Shown here: positions 17,451-28,377 of the stretch, one piece after another
How positions within the stretch are numbered: the stretch's first letter is position 1
Layout: each line of letters begins with the position of its first letter
Source: Streptomyces turgidiscabies Car8
Lineage (GTDB): Bacteria > Actinomycetota > Actinomycetes > Streptomycetales > Streptomycetaceae
Length of the DNA: 64,000 nt
Reading direction: 5' to 3'
Assembly: GCF_000331005.1 (NCBI RefSeq)
Contig: NZ_AEJB01000421.1
Location: 1-64,000 of the forward strand
Position numbers and translations under genes: made by a program
Notes under the pieces: generated by a model
The model's database searches: none
Told to the model about the DNA's origin: nothing
What the model saw: the letters and a program-made list of their open reading frames with translations, nothing else

Positions 17451-20357
17451 TCAGCCCGTCCTGAGGGCGAACTGCTCACGCAGCAGCGCATCGTGGAGCC
17501 GTAGCGTGCGCCCGTCCGGCAGGGTTTCCAGCACCTGTACGCCGTCGTAGTTGAGGAGTTGCCGGAGCACCGCGGCGAAGCCGTCGCCCCGGTTGGTGGG
17601 CAGGCCCGCGCGCTGGGCGAGCGCGGTCACGGGCAGGGTGCCACCGGCGTCGAGCAGGGCGGCGAGGGCCTTGTGGACCTGCTCCTGCTGCGGCTTGCGC
17701 GCCAGACCTTCGAGCTGCCCCTGATACGTCTCCGAGTCGAGCAGCGCCGCCACGAGCACCTCGGTCCGGGAGACGACGGTCGGTGTGAGCAGGGCGTCGT
17801 CTCCCCCGGCGGTCAGCATCACGTCGAACAGCGCGTCGGGCAGCGACTCCGGATCGGGCTGCTTCTTGCGGGGCTTCGCCGTCGCCTTCTTCGGAGCCAC
17901 ACCGGCAAGCCGAGTCGAACGCTCGTCCGATGCCGATCTCCCCGCCTCCTCCGGAGCCCACCAAGGCGGCCGTTGGTCCCCCAACTCTCGCCATCCCTTG
18001 GGCGGTTCCGCCCCGAACGGCAGGAAGGCAAGCACCGGGATGGTGAACTCGGCGAGAGACGCCCCGCCGTGGTAGCCGGCCTTGAGGGCGGTGTAGCGGG
18101 AGTCCGCGTCCCAGAGGGCGACGATGGACGCGCCCGGGTCGGGCCAGACCACACGCGGCCCGGAGAGAGCGATCTCCCGTTCGCCGAGCGGGCCGCCGCC
18201 GGGCAGGCGGTGGCGCGCGGACTGCGGTTCGGTGGCCGCGTCGGCCTTCGTACCGTGCCGGTCGACGACGTGGCCGTGGTCGCTGGTGACGATGACCGCC
18301 ATGCCCTGGGCCGCCGCCACCCGGAGCAGCTCGCGCAGGCCGGGTACGTCGTCGACCCGCCAGGTACCGTCGCCGAGTTTCTGTTCCTTGGCGAGGCGGT
18401 CGTCGATGGCGTTGAGGACGACGGCGACATGGGTCCTGCCGTCGGTGAGCACTCCGGTGAGGGCCTGGCCGAAGGTGTCACCCGCTGTCTCGGTGCGCAG
18501 GTCGTCCTTGTGGAAGACGGCGGCCGGTGCCCCGCTCCACAGCTTCAGCGCGGGAAAGAGCCTCTTCTCGTCGGCCTGAGTGCCCTTCATCAGGATGCCC
18601 GCGAAGAGCGAGGTCCGGGACACGGCCGTCACCGTGGGCAGCGCGGCGGCCATCGCCCGCCGACGCGGAGTGTCCTCGGCCAGGGGGTCGAACTCCGCCC
18701 AGGAGCGGCGCAGTTCCTCGCCGAGTTCGTTCGCTATGGCCGCGCTCATGCCGTCGAGCACGAGCAGCAGCACCCGCCGTTCCTCCCCGCGCCGGACGAC
18801 GGGCCCGACCACCCGGTCGAGGAAGGTCTCGACGGTGAGCATGCCGCCGGGCGGGGTGCCGTCCTGCGTCCAGCCGGCCAGCGAGCGCGCGAAGGACGCG
18901 TCGATCTGCCGCCGCCGGTCCCTGACGCGCGTGCCCAGCGTGTCGTAGGCGGCCTTGAGAACGGAGTCCGGGTCGCCGCCGGCCTCGATGTGTTCCAGGG
19001 CGAGGTCGGCCCATCCGGTCTCGGCGGTGTGCCGCTGTATGGCGTCGCCGACGCTGGGTGCGTCGGCGGACGGGTCGGTGGCCAGCCAGCGGGCGAGGCG
19101 CTGCCCCATGCGGGCGCGTTCGATGCGGGCGGACTCCTCCGGATCGGTGGCGAGTCTGTGGTCCGCGAGCCGTCCGACGGCCTCCGCGACCGCGGCCGTG
19201 TCGCCCGCCGCGAGCGCCCGGCCGATGGCGGTGAACCGGGCTTCCATGCCGCCGCGCAGGACGGGGCTCGACGCGACGGCCGCCTCCGCGCCGAACTGGC
19301 GGGCCAGTACGGCAGCCCGGTCGAGCACGATGCCGCTGGTGCGGCGCGCCTCGCGGGCCTGGTCGGCGTCGATGCCGCCGCCCCTGTGTCCGGCCGTCAG
19401 CAGCGTGCTCACGTACTCCTCGGCGGACCGGCCGAAGACGCCCACCAGGGCGTCGAGTTGTTCCCCGACAGCCGGGGGCTGATCGCCGAAGTAGCGTTCG
19501 GCACGGCCCCGGGACTGATACGTCTCGGGGGCAGTTTCGGCGTGCTGCCACAGGGCCGCGCACACGAGGCCGAAGGCTGCGGCGTCCGAACCGCGCTCGG
19601 CGTCGACGAGAGCGAGCAGAGCGCGTCCGGCGAGACCGGCCTGGTCCTCCTCGCCGAGGAAGGCGGCCAGGCCGGCGCGCTCAGGCCCTCGTAGGCCCAG
19701 CAGCCGCTCGGGGGCGCCGGGCCCGGTCGACCAGTGCAGCAGGGTCTGCGCGTCGAGCCGGTCTTCGCCGAGGCGTCGCGGGCCGTCCTCGGTGTCGTAG
19801 CGGCCGAGGCGCAGGCGGCGCTGGGCGAGCGCGGTGAGGGCGTACTGCCGGGACAGCCAGCCACCGGGCACCGGCTGCCAACCGCCCGGCGGGGTGGCGT
19901 CGAGCAGGGCTTCGGCGGCCCAGTTGACGTCCTTCAGGCGCGGGTCGATCTGCCGGGCACCGAACGCCTCCCGCACGACGTCCCAGCTGTCGACCATGTC
20001 GATGCGCTGCTTGTGGACGCGGGCGGTGATCGCCGGGTCGAGTTCGTTCTGTTCGCGGTCGGTGAGGACGACCAGGACGGCGGGGCCGGGGCGTCGGCCC
20101 GTCAGATGGTCGAGGACGAGTTCGTGGACGGCGAGCGGGGAGGGAGCCACCGCGACGCAGGCCGTCCGGCCCTCGCCCCAGGCGGGTTCGGCGGGCCCGT
20201 CCCACTGGAGCGCGGACCGCAGCAGCACGACCCGGCGCCTGCCCCCGCCGTCTCCCGTCAGAGAGGCGGCGAGGGATGACTGCGAGGACAGGTACTGGGT
20301 GACGGTCGCGGTGTTCAGCCGGACGGCGCCCGGGGCGGCGGCGACAGTGTCCGTCAT
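17451..20357 (-). CDS. pglZ: BREX type 2 alkaline-phosphatase-like protein PglZ
   Basis: A 968-residue PglZ-family protein of type 2 BREX. The alkaline phosphatase core is visible: the metal-binding VLDGM near residue 534, a candidate Ser/Thr nucleophile in [10 protein letters not shown], and [10 protein letters not shown] near 690. The N-terminal half is helical and the C-terminus has a winged-helix-like segment. PglZ is the signature of BREX. In S. coelicolor Pgl it has been proposed to counter the toxicity of PglX. ATG 20357 overlaps the pglY stop by four bases, so PglY and PglZ are coupled. Length is normal and the frame is intact. Confidence 0.93.
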   Translation of the reverse strand: MTDTVAAAPGAVRLNTATVTQYLSSQSSLAASLTGDGGGRRRVVLLRSALQWDGPAEPAWGEGRTACVAVAPSPLAVHELVLDHLTGRRPGPAVLVVLTDREQNELDPAITARVHKQRIDMVDSWDVVREAFGARQIDPRLKDVNWAAEALLDATPPGGWQPVPGGWLSRQYALTALAQRRLRLGRYDTEDGPRRLGEDRLDAQTLLHWSTGPGAPERLLGLRGPERAGLAAFLGEEDQAGLAGRALLALVDAERGSDAAAFGLVCAALWQHAETAPETYQSRGRAERYFGDQPPAVGEQLDALVGVFGRSAEEYVSTLLTAGHRGGGIDADQAREARRTSGIVLDRAAVLARQFGAEAAVASSPVLRGGMEARFTAIGRALAAGDTAAVAEAVGRLADHRLATDPEESARIERARMGQRLARWLATDPSADAPSVGDAIQRHTAETGWADLALEHIEAGGDPDSVLKAAYDTLGTRVRDRRRQIDASFARSLAGWTQDGTPPGGMLTVETFLDRVVGPVVRRGEERRVLLLVLDGMSAAIANELGEELRRSWAEFDPLAEDTPRRRAMAAALPTVTAVSRTSLFAGILMKGTQADEKRLFPALKLWSGAPAAVFHKDDLRTETAGDTFGQALTGVLTDGRTHVAVVLNAIDDRLAKEQKLGDGTWRVDDVPGLRELLRVAAAQGMAVIVTSDHGHVVDRHGTKADAATEPQSARHRLPGGGPLGEREIALSGPRVVWPDPGASIVALWDADSRYTALKAGYHGGASLAEFTIPVLAFLPFGAEPPKGWRELGDQRPPWWAPEEAGRSASDERSTRLAGVAPKKATAKPRKKQPDPESLPDALFDVMLTAGGDDALLTPTVVSRTEVLVAALLDSETYQGQLEGLARKPQQEQVHKALAALLDAGGTLPVTALAQRAGLPTNRGDGFAAVLRQLLNYDGVQVLETLPDGRTLRLHDALLREQFALRTG

Positions 20358-23300
20358 TCGACGACCTTCCAGGTGATCTCGATCGTCGCGTCGGGGTGGC
20401 GGGCGGCCAGTTCGGACAGTTCCGCCTGGAGGTCGGCGGCGGCGCGTGCCACGGTCGTACGGCGGCCACCGGCCGTTCGCGCGGAGCCGCTGCTGGAGGA
20501 GGCCGGTGTGGGTGTCGCCGGCGGGGTGAAGGGGATGCGCGGATCGCTCGTCGGCCTGCCCAGGTCCAGGTCGTCGGCCGTGGGCTGCGGCGCGACGGGC
20601 GCGGGCGGCTGGGCGACGGCCTGGCTGCGCTTCACGAGGGCGACGACCTCGCGCTGGGTGCGGGCCAGGGCGTCACGCAGGTCCGCGGTGCGCTGGTCGT
20701 CGCGGGCCACGTTGCGCAGCGAGTCGAGTAGCGCCGCGCCCTCGGGGCCGAGTCCGGCGGCGAGTTCGAGGGTGCTCCAGGGCGCGGAGGCGATCGCCTC
20801 CGCGACGCTTCGGGCCTGCTTGATGGACGTCCCGTACCGGTCCGCACTGGTGTCGCCGAGGTCGAAGGAGGCGAGAGCCTCCACGGTCTTCTTCGCCCCG
20901 GCCGCGCCCTTGCCCGCCTCCGCCATGACGGCGTCCAGCAGTTGCAGCGAACGGCGGGCGAGGGCGAGCCGTCCGGAGTCGGCGGTCTGGTCGAGGCCGA
21001 GGAAGGAGGCGTGGGCCTCCAGTTGGTGCACCAGGTCGGCCGCGTGGTCGCGGTACGTGCGGGCGGCCTCGACGATCTGGCGGGCGAATTGATTGATCAT
21101 TCGCCCGCGCCGTAGAGCGGGCGGCTTGGCTCCGAAGATCGTCTCGAAACGCTGCCGCGCGGTGTCCCAGTCCGTCTCGGCAGGCCGCGGCTGGCTGCGC
21201 AGCGCGTCATGGTCCTTGATCGCGGACAGTTCGGGCGCGGGGTCGAGTACGGTGCCGCCGCGCACCCACACCCGGTCGTCCATCTCGGCGAACGCGGCGA
21301 CGACCAGCCGGGCGAGGAATTCGGGCAGGCCGCGCGGGTCGGGCTTGTCCGTCCAGTCGGTCAGGGTGATCAGGGACAGGTCCCCGGTGCTGCCCTGGGC
21401 GCTGGCGAGCTGACGGAAGTGGTCGGCCCAGTAGCGGGACAGCTCGAAGTACGCCTCCTTCTGCTGCCCGAGGCGCAGGGGCCCGGCGATCCGCTGCATG
21501 AGCTTCCGATCGACGGCCGGGACCTCCACTCGCCCGTCACGCGCCTCGGCGGCGGCCCGCACATGGGTGAACACCTTGCGGGTGTCCGCGGATTTGACGG
21601 CGATGCCGGTGCCGTCGACGTCGAGGTCGGGGTGCGCCGGGTACTGGTGGGTGAGCAGCTTGCCCGCGACGTGCCGGATGCCGTCGTGCAGGCTCTGCCC
21701 GAAGGACAGGGTGAGGCCGTCGACATCGGGCAGCGGGACCAGGTGGTCGTCGAAGTCGGGCACGACGTCGGCGGCCTGCTTCTGGGCGAGCCCGTAGGCC
21801 TGCTTGAAGGCGCCTCTGACCTGCTTGAGCAGAGCCTCGCGCTGCGTTTCGAGGAGGCCCTTGGCGCGGCTGCGGTTGTCGGCGTTGAGGTGTCCGGCGT
21901 ACTGGGTGTCGAAGCGGTGCTCGTCGGCGAGGGCCTTGTCGATGACGACGAGACGCCGGAAGTCGGCAAAGCGCTGCGCGGACAGATGTGCGGGCAGCCA
22001 GGCGACGACACGGGACCGCTCGCCCTGTTGGCGCTCGCGCAGCCGCTGCATTCGGATGGCGTCCTCGCGAGGCCCGTACTCCCCCTCGTCGAAGGGGAGG
22101 TCTATGGCGATACGCCAGCGGCCGTCCTCCTGCGGCATCAGGTCGTGGTCGGGCAGCTCGTCCTCGTCGGCGAGGTTGCCGAAGACGATCTCGGCGGTGC
22201 GGGAGGTACCGCGCCAGGTGAAGCCGAGCAGGTCGCTCAACTGCCCGTGCTCGACGCCCAGTTCCTTGGACAGCAGGCGCCGGGCGAGGGCGACCCGGTT
22301 GCCGGGGTTGTCGTTGACCTGGGCGTTGGCGATGACGGAGTCCACGTCGACGCCGGACAGCTCCAGCCGTACGCCGGGGTTGGCGTCGGTGCCGGTCTCC
22401 TTGATCTCGGGGAACCTGGCCGCCCACTCGGCGACCTTGTTCTTGATGATCCCGACCTCGGCGCCCGGGATGGGCGCGAGAACCGACCCGTGGTTGAGCG
22501 CGCCGAGCCGTCGGATGGTCAGCTCCGCCAGGGAGGGCACGCTGGGCGCGAGCGCGGACAGCAGCAGGGTGCACACGAGGCGGTTGTCGCCGACGAACAT
22601 CCGGCAACGGTTGGTGCGCTGCGGGTCGGTGATGGACTCGGGCCGGTTGACGTACTGCTCGACGTCGTCCTCGGTGATGTCGTACGAACTGAGGAGATAG
22701 GGCCGCAGCTTGGTCTTGTACAGCTTGTCGGCGGCCTCGAAGACGACCTTCAGGCTGTCGGTGAACGGCTTGTCGCCGCCCTTCGAGATCACCGGGTAGA
22801 GGTCACCGACGGGGATGAGCTGCCCGAGGCGGATCTCGTTGCGGTGGTCTGCGAGGAGTTCGCCCATCAGCTTCAGACCGGTACGGGAGCGCTGCAGGGC
22901 GGACGAGATGTGGACGAGGGTGTCCATGAACGCCGGTGAGAACGGGTACGTCAGCCGGAAGGACTCGGCGTCCGCGCCGGTGGTGCCCTTCTCCGAGCCG
23001 AGGAGGGTGTCCCAGACCTGGGTGCCGACCCGTTTGGTCTGCTCGAAGGCAGCGTCGACGAGTTGTTCCGCGTCGGCGTCCTTCGGCTTGAGGATGCGCG
23101 CGTGAGCGATCTGCGGAAGGTTGCGGTCCTCCAGGGTGATCTTGTCGAACCGGCCGGAAGCCAGGTTCAGGGTGTCCTGGATGGACGCCTCCGCCGCTCC
23201 CGACACCTCTTCGCCGACGAGTTCACGCAGGTCACGCTGGCGGGCGATGAACGACACGACGGGGATGGCACGCCGGGCGTCACCGCCCTCCACGAAGTTC

Positions 23301-24241
23301 GTGATCTTGCTGGCCTCACGGGCCACGAACTTCTGCTCGTGGATGAGCGTCGCGAGCCAGAGGATCAACTCGTCCAGGAAAAGGATCAACCCGTCGTAGC
23401 CGAGTGACTTGGCATGCTCGGCGATGACGGACAGACCGGCGTCGAGGGAGATGAAGCCGTGCTCGTTCTCGATGGCGTTCCTGGCGAAGCCGGGGAAAAG
23501 GTTGGTGCCGGCGTCGTTGACCAGTTTGGCGCGCAGTTCGGCCGGGGTGGAGGGGTTGCGGAGGTTGAGCGGGGTGCCCCCCTCGTGGTTCTCCTCGGCG
23601 GCGAGGGCGGTGTCGAGGAGCTGCGGGGTCCAGGCGAAGCCCTCACCCCACTCGTCCGTCTCACCGTCGCCCGCGTCGCCGCCGCCCAGACCTCGGACGA
23701 CCGCCTCGTCCCCGTAGGTGGCACGGTTGGCGCGGATGTCGGCGAAGAGGGAGTCGGTCCGGTACACCTGCGGGGTCGGAGCGTCGGGGTGCAGCTTCTT
23801 GACGTGCGTGACGTACCCGCCGAGCACCCGCTGTTCGAGGGCCTTCGCGCCGAGCATGTGGTACGGCACGAGCAGGAACCTCTTGCCGTCCGTGGTCAGC
23901 CACTCGTGCTTGGTCAGCACCGGGTCGAACTCGGTACGGGCACGGGCGGCCGGGTCGCCGCTGAGCAGCGCGTACAGCACGGCCATGAAGTGCGACTTAC
24001 CGGAACCGAACGAGCCGTGCAGGTAGGCCGCCTTGGAGCGGTGCCCGTCGAGCGAGGACTTGATGAGTGCCAGCGCCTCGTCGAAGTTCTCCAGCAGCCG
24101 CTCGGTGACGACGTAGTCCTTGAGCGCGTTCTGTGCGCCCTCGGGTGTCGTCGCCTCGGCGAGCGACAGCACGAAGTCCGAGGTGGAGATGTTCTCTTTG
24201 ATGTCGATGACATCGCGGAGGAGGGGCTGCTGCTGGGCCAT
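20354..24241 (-). CDS. pglY: BREX type 2 P-loop ATPase PglY
   Basis: A 1295-residue ATPase equivalent to BrxC of type 1 systems. Walker A is GSFGSGKS (76-83) and the Walker B region is [13 protein letters not shown] near 285-297. The remainder is the long helical and winged-helix body of the family. The Pro-rich stretch near residues 1225-1260 ([23 protein letters not shown]) is probably a flexible linker before a short C-terminal segment. PglY is required for Pgl phage resistance. It heads the pglY-pglZ pair and is divergent from the PIN toxin-antitoxin genes, with only 109 bp between them, so the two units may share control. Confidence 0.93.
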   Translation of the reverse strand: MAQQQPLLRDVIDIKENISTSDFVLSLAEATTPEGAQNALKDYVVTERLLENFDEALALIKSSLDGHRSKAAYLHGSFGSGKSHFMAVLYALLSGDPAARARTEFDPVLTKHEWLTTDGKRFLLVPYHMLGAKALEQRVLGGYVTHVKKLHPDAPTPQVYRTDSLFADIRANRATYGDEAVVRGLGGGDAGDGETDEWGEGFAWTPQLLDTALAAEENHEGGTPLNLRNPSTPAELRAKLVNDAGTNLFPGFARNAIENEHGFISLDAGLSVIAEHAKSLGYDGLILFLDELILWLATLIHEQKFVAREASKITNFVEGGDARRAIPVVSFIARQRDLRELVGEEVSGAAEASIQDTLNLASGRFDKITLEDRNLPQIAHARILKPKDADAEQLVDAAFEQTKRVGTQVWDTLLGSEKGTTGADAESFRLTYPFSPAFMDTLVHISSALQRSRTGLKLMGELLADHRNEIRLGQLIPVGDLYPVISKGGDKPFTDSLKVVFEAADKLYKTKLRPYLLSSYDITEDDVEQYVNRPESITDPQRTNRCRMFVGDNRLVCTLLLSALAPSVPSLAELTIRRLGALNHGSVLAPIPGAEVGIIKNKVAEWAARFPEIKETGTDANPGVRLELSGVDVDSVIANAQVNDNPGNRVALARRLLSKELGVEHGQLSDLLGFTWRGTSRTAEIVFGNLADEDELPDHDLMPQEDGRWRIAIDLPFDEGEYGPREDAIRMQRLRERQQGERSRVVAWLPAHLSAQRFADFRRLVVIDKALADEHRFDTQYAGHLNADNRSRAKGLLETQREALLKQVRGAFKQAYGLAQKQAADVVPDFDDHLVPLPDVDGLTLSFGQSLHDGIRHVAGKLLTHQYPAHPDLDVDGTGIAVKSADTRKVFTHVRAAAEARDGRVEVPAVDRKLMQRIAGPLRLGQQKEAYFELSRYWADHFRQLASAQGSTGDLSLITLTDWTDKPDPRGLPEFLARLVVAAFAEMDDRVWVRGGTVLDPAPELSAIKDHDALRSQPRPAETDWDTARQRFETIFGAKPPALRRGRMINQFARQIVEAARTYRDHAADLVHQLEAHASFLGLDQTADSGRLALARRSLQLLDAVMAEAGKGAAGAKKTVEALASFDLGDTSADRYGTSIKQARSVAEAIASAPWSTLELAAGLGPEGAALLDSLRNVARDDQRTADLRDALARTQREVVALVKRSQAVAQPPAPVAPQPTADDLDLGRPTSDPRIPFTPPATPTPASSSSGSARTAGGRRTTVARAAADLQAELSELAARHPDATIEITWKVVE

Positions 24242-24350
24242 TACCGGTCACGCTCTCCATCTGGCGGGCTCTCCCGCCGCTTGTACTCGATCGTGTGCAA
24301 TGCCTGCTGTCAGCTGGCTACCCGGCCCACCCCTCGGTATGGTCGATGGT

Positions 24351-24650
24351 ATGGCAACCAAGAAATACACTGTGACTCTTCCCGAGGAGCTTGCCGAGGC
24401 CATCCGGGCCGAGGTCGGCCCCGGCGGCTTCAGCCGCTATGTCACGCACGCCATAGAGCGCCAGCGGGAGCGGGAGCGCCTCAGCGAGGCGGTCGACTGG
24501 TGGGAGAAGGAATACGGCGAGGTCACCGAGGCCGAGATGGCCGAGGCGGAGGCGGAGCGCCGGGAGATCGAGCGCAGGCATGCGGAACTCGCCCGCGCCG
24601 AGCGTGCCGCAGCCGAGGAGGCACCTGAGCGGTCTCGGAACGCCGCGTGA
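24351..24650 (+). CDS. Antitoxin of a PIN-toxin pair (CopG/VapB-like)
   Basis: A 99-residue protein starting at ATG 24351. The N-terminal KKYTVTLPEELAEAIRAEVGPGGFSRYVTHAI is a ribbon-helix-helix-type DNA-binding module. The rest is a charged helix rich in Glu and Arg (residues ~40-99) of the kind that wraps a PIN toxin. It would repress its own promoter in the 109-bp gap shared with pglY. The stop codon overlaps the toxin start (GTGA), as is usual for type II pairs. Confidence 0.75.
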   Translation: MATKKYTVTLPEELAEAIRAEVGPGGFSRYVTHAIERQRERERLSEAVDWWEKEYGEVTEAEMAEAEAERREIERRHAELARAERAAAEEAPERSRNAA

Positions 24651-25045
24651 CGGGCGAGGTGGTCTACCTGCTCGACAGCGAGGGTCTGTCCCAGTGGGTC
24701 CGAGGGGAGCGCCGAATGGGCATGCGCATCAAGGACGCCCTCAAGGCCGGCATCCGAGTCATGACCACATCGATGACCTTGATCGAGGCCTACGACCCGA
24801 CGCGCTATCTCCCGTCCTGGCAGTGGGCGCTCTCCCAGATCCACGTCCAAGCGGTGACCGAGGAGGTCGCCGGCGAGGCGATCCGCCTCCTCAAGGAGAC
24901 GGGCCTGCATGGCCACAAGTACGCCATCGACGCGGCCCTCGCCGCCGTCGCACTGCGGCAGCCCGGCCCGGTCACCGTGTTCACGTCGGACGAGGACGAC
25001 ATGCGCAAGCTGTGCGCCGACCGCGTCGTGGTCGTGAAGCTCTGA
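24647..25045 (+). CDS. PIN-domain toxin (VapC-like RNase)
   Basis: A 132-residue PIN-domain protein. The acidic residues expected for metal binding are present: YLLDSEGLSQ near residue 10, MTLIEAYD near 44, KYAIDAALAA near 93 and FTSDEDDMRKL near 113. PIN toxins cleave tRNA or other RNA and are kept inactive by the antitoxin encoded just upstream. The pair is inserted between the STAND module and pglY, in opposite orientation to BREX. It could stabilise the island, or act as a second barrier when BREX expression is disturbed; both are inference. Confidence 0.75.
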   Translation: MTGEVVYLLDSEGLSQWVRGERRMGMRIKDALKAGIRVMTTSMTLIEAYDPTRYLPSWQWALSQIHVQAVTEEVAGEAIRLLKETGLHGHKYAIDAALAAVALRQPGPVTVFTSDEDDMRKLCADRVVVVKL

Positions 25046-25294
25046 GCCGAGCACGGCCCGTCCCCCTTCGCGCTTCGCTTCCTGCCGTGTGCCGGCGCGC
25101 CCTCTCCCCCACGCCCGGAGGAGGCAACCGGCTCGACCCACTGGGTACGGTCCGCCGCCACGGGCACGAGGCCGACCACCGGTCCAGATCGTAGGGCGAA
25201 ATCCGGAGATTCGGATAGGCGGCGATACGCGCGACCTGCCAATCCTACGGGTGCCCGAACACTGAGCATCACCGGGCAGTCACGCAGCCCGCTG

Positions 25295-27445
25295 TCATCC
25301 GCCGGGCGGTCGTGGCGGGCGCCATCGGCCCGATCGGTACTCGTCCAGCAACCGACGGCTCGCGACCGTGAAGGGGTGTTCGGGGCCCAGGCCGCGCTCC
25401 CGCCGTGCGAGGACATCGGTCATCAGCTCGATCCCCACGTCCACGTGGCCGAGCGCGGATCGCGTTCGGGAGTAGAGCTGCCGGGCCGCGAGCACGACCG
25501 GGTACTCGGGCCCGAAGCGACCCACATACGCTTCGGCGACCAGCCGTATTTCCTCGTCGGCCTCGTCGAAGCGGCCCAGTAGGTACAGCGCCCAGGCGTG
25601 GTTGTGTCCTGCGCCCAGCGTCACCGTGTGATCGGGGCCGAGGAGCCGGGCGCACTCCGACGGCAGCGAAAGCAGCGCGCCGCCTTCCTCGGTCACCACC
25701 TCGGAGGCGGGCAGCATCTCCAGCAGACTGGCGCGGGCGCGCAGGGTCATGGGGTGCGCGGGGCCCAGTGTTGTGCGCCGACCGGCGACGGTGGCCCGGA
25801 GAAGTGCCAGTGACTCCTCGCGTCTGCCGAGGTTTGCCAGCACGAGCTGAAGGCCGTAGCCGCTGTCCAGGGTGTCGGGGTCGTCGGCCCCGAAGAGTCT
25901 CTCCTGGGCGGCACGGACACCGCGCAGCGACGACTCGGCTTCGGCGTACCTGCCCAGTCGGAACAACGCCCGGCCGGCCCTGGAACGGGCGGCCAGTACG
26001 AGACGGTGATCCGCGCCGAGCAGCGGCTGCGCGAGGTCCGCCGCGATACGGGAGGTCTCCCAGGCCGAGAGGTAGTCGCCCGTGCGGTGCAGGGCGACCG
26101 ACAGTCGCGTCGCGACGGACAGGGCATCGGACAGAGCCGACGGTTCGCCGATGCGTCCCAGCAGGGCGAGCGCATGAGGTACCAGCAGTCGCAGCCGCGG
26201 ATCGTAGGGGCCCGCGTCAGGTACGGCGGGAACGGCCCCGTCGAGCAGCCGGACGGCCGTCGAGTCGAGTGCCTGCAACCGCTCCGCGGGTGTCGCCGCC
26301 GAGACGCTGTCGAGAAGTACTCCATGACTCTGTACGCAGCGCACGCCAACGTCGACCAGTTCGGTCAGCGACTGGTCGAGCAGGGCTCTCAGCGCTGTTT
26401 CGGTACGGGCACGGGGGAGGACGCCACTGATGTCGGCGCGGTTGAGCACGTACAACGGCAGCGGCTCCGGAGCGAGCCGGGCCAGCAGCCTGAGCAGTGC
26501 CGCCGCTTCGGGCAGCCCTCGCGCCTCGAACGCGTCGAGTGTCAGCTGCCAGGTCATGCCGACCAGGTGCCGCGGGTCCGCCTCGGACAGCGCGTCAGCC
26601 CCCTGGTCGATGAGCTGGACTCGTTCGTCTAAGTCAAGGTGATGCCCGTAGGCATCCATCGTCCAGGGGTCGAGCACCTGATGGGAGAGAAAGCCGCCGG
26701 CCAGGGTAAGGGCGAGTGGCAGCCGCCCGAGCCGGTCCGCGATCTGCGCCGCCTGCTCCGCCGTACCGCTGTGCGGGGCGAGGTCACACAGCACGAGTGC
26801 GGCGTCCTCGCGCGGCAGCACGCCGATGTGCTGCAGTTCGGCCCCCGGCCACCAGCGAGCGGCTGCCCGGCGGGTGGTCACCACGACAGTGCCGCGTGGG
26901 CTGGTGCGCAGCCAGCTGCCGTCCCGCAGGATCTCCGGCTCGTCGGCGTTGTCGAGGACCAGCAGCCACGGCTCGGCGGAGTGGTCGAGATACTGCCAGA
27001 CGAGATCTGCCGCTGGACGGAGGCCGTTGCGGGCAGCCAGCAGTTCGCCGTCACTCGCCCCCCGGTCCGCCGCGACGGCCAGCATGCCGGCGCGCAGGCT
27101 CGCATGGTCGGAGGCGTTGACCCACAGGCCCACCCGGCCGCCGTCGCCGGTAGCCACCGCGAAGAGGGCACAGGCGACCGCCGTCTTGCCGCAGCCGCCC
27201 ATGCCGTACAGCACGTAGACGTCGCCGCCGCGACCGGCCTCGACGCTTGCCCGAGGCGTTCCATGACCTCGGTGCGGTCGCGCAGCACGCCCGGGGTGCG
27301 CCCGACCGCAGCGGCGCACCGAGTCCGGGCCACTCGGCCCTGTCGTGCCGCCGCCGTGATGGTGGTGTTCGTTGATGTGCTGGTCGCCCGACGCCTGGTA
27401 GACACGCCCTCGGTCCTCGGCGTGAGCGTCCATCCCACCAGTCAT
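25295..27445 (-). CDS. STAND/NB-ARC ATPase with TPR repeats
   Basis: A 716-residue protein from ATG 27445. After an N-terminal tag (RVYQASGDQHINEHHHH) comes a P-loop near residues 80-90 (GMGGCGKTAVACALF), a Walker B (WLLVLDNADEPEIL) and NB-ARC features such as VVVTTRRAA and RLGRLPLAL. The C-terminal ~300 residues are tetratricopeptide repeats (YLSAWETSRIAADLAQPLLG, RYAEAESSLRGVRAAQERLFG). STAND proteins are threat sensors that oligomerise after ligand binding, and several are antiphage receptors. Between about 27250 and 27325 the family-like sequence (VGRTPGVLRDRTEVMERL) lies in another frame, so residues ~40-63 appear altered by two compensating one-base changes. It overlaps the upstream gene by four bases. 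Confidence 0.7.
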   Translation of the reverse strand: MTGGMDAHAEDRGRVYQASGDQHINEHHHHGGGTTGPSGPDSVRRCGRAHPGRAARPHRGHGTPRASVEAGRGGDVYVLYGMGGCGKTAVACALFAVATGDGGRVGLWVNASDHASLRAGMLAVAADRGASDGELLAARNGLRPAADLVWQYLDHSAEPWLLVLDNADEPEILRDGSWLRTSPRGTVVVTTRRAAARWWPGAELQHIGVLPREDAALVLCDLAPHSGTAEQAAQIADRLGRLPLALTLAGGFLSHQVLDPWTMDAYGHHLDLDERVQLIDQGADALSEADPRHLVGMTWQLTLDAFEARGLPEAAALLRLLARLAPEPLPLYVLNRADISGVLPRARTETALRALLDQSLTELVDVGVRCVQSHGVLLDSVSAATPAERLQALDSTAVRLLDGAVPAVPDAGPYDPRLRLLVPHALALLGRIGEPSALSDALSVATRLSVALHRTGDYLSAWETSRIAADLAQPLLGADHRLVLAARSRAGRALFRLGRYAEAESSLRGVRAAQERLFGADDPDTLDSGYGLQLVLANLGRREESLALLRATVAGRRTTLGPAHPMTLRARASLLEMLPASEVVTEEGGALLSLPSECARLLGPDHTVTLGAGHNHAWALYLLGRFDEADEEIRLVAEAYVGRFGPEYPVVLAARQLYSRTRSALGHVDVGIELMTDVLARRERGLGPEHPFTVASRRLLDEYRSGRWRPPRPPGG

Positions 27446-27852
27446 CGCTCGGTGATGTGCTGGTCTCGTCCCGCTTGGTAGACCCGGGCCTGACCGGAGG
27501 CGGTGGCGTGCTGCGTGACGTGCCGGGCAGCCGCGCCATCGGGATCGACTTCGTCCAGCAGCCTGCGCAGTTCCTCGGCGGCGGTGGGCCGGGCGACGAT
27601 CAGGCGCCGTAACAGCCCCTGCCACTGCAGACGCAGTTCGTCCAACGTCTCCTGGTCATTCGCCACCATGGCGGCCAGAGCGTCCTCGCGGCCGGCCTCC
27701 AACTCGGCAGCCACGGTCCCGGCACGCTCGGGTTGCGTCCGACGCCAGAGCTGTGTGAGCCCGTCGCGAGTACGGTGCCAGCCATCCGTTGCCATCAGCG
27801 TGACCAAGGTGGTTCCTGCGCTTTGTGCGAGCGCGGTCACCTCGAGGTCCAC
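27442..27852 (-). CDS. Small helical partner of the STAND protein
   Basis: A 136-residue helical protein starting at GTG 27852 behind GGAGG. It begins VDLEVTALAQSAGTTLVTLMATDGW, a hydrophobic segment often seen in small partners of streptomycete STAND proteins, continues as charged helices, and ends with VYQAGRDQHITER. That last motif also occurs at the N-terminus of the STAND protein that follows, whose ATG overlaps this stop codon. The shared motif suggests a common binding partner or a former fusion. No catalytic motif is seen. Confidence 0.6.
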   Translation of the reverse strand: MDLEVTALAQSAGTTLVTLMATDGWHRTRDGLTQLWRRTQPERAGTVAAELEAGREDALAAMVANDQETLDELRLQWQGLLRRLIVARPTAAEELRRLLDEVDPDGAAARHVTQHATASGQARVYQAGRDQHITER

Positions 27853-28016
27853 GACACCCTCCACATCACTCGTTTTTTCGACAACGTGGCGGAAAAGCAG
27901 CACTTGTCAGGTGCCGGTGTGATTCCTTCTCCCGATCAATATCGTTCCACTCTTGAGAGAGATGAGACAAGGAGGCATGGCGCGGCACCATTTCGAGCGC
28001 GGACCAGACTTGACGC

Positions 28017-28349
28017 ATGGTCAGGCAAGCTTGTCGGCCGCTACAGTACGACACCCGACCGATCGAGGGGGCGACGGCTGCGACCAGGCCATGGGAAGCG
28101 GATCCGGACACGACTTTCAAACGGCGTCTAGGAAAATCACCTCAAGAGCTGGGGAACACGACCGGCACCCCTGACTGCCCCGACATCTGGGAACTCGCCA
28201 ACGGAGACATCGCCGTCATCGGCCGGGACCTCACCCAGTCGCTCGGCGCGAACCTGCCCGCCGGGGTCTCGATCGGGGCGGATGAACGACTCGTGGTCAT
28301 CCCGAGGAACATGCTCGTCGCGGCGAAACCGGATATCCCCAGTGTTTGA
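28017..28349 (+). CDS. Small conserved streptomycete protein upstream of DUF6879
   Basis: The C-terminal part (TFKRRLGKSPQ...GTPDCPDIWELANGDIAVIGRDLT...DERLVVIPRNMLVAAKPDIP) is a recognisable small actinobacterial family of unknown function that usually precedes a DUF6879 gene. The natural start should lie just before TFKRRLGK (about 28107), but no start codon is found there; the only upstream in-frame ATG is at 28017. The gene may have lost its start. It is followed after 28 bp by the broken DUF6879 gene. Confidence 0.45.
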   Translation: MVRQACRPLQYDTRPIEGATAATRPWEADPDTTFKRRLGKSPQELGNTTGTPDCPDIWELANGDIAVIGRDLTQSLGANLPAGVSIGADERLVVIPRNMLVAAKPDIPSV

Positions 28350-28377
28350 TTCCTTCCCCAGCGGTATTTATGAGCGC

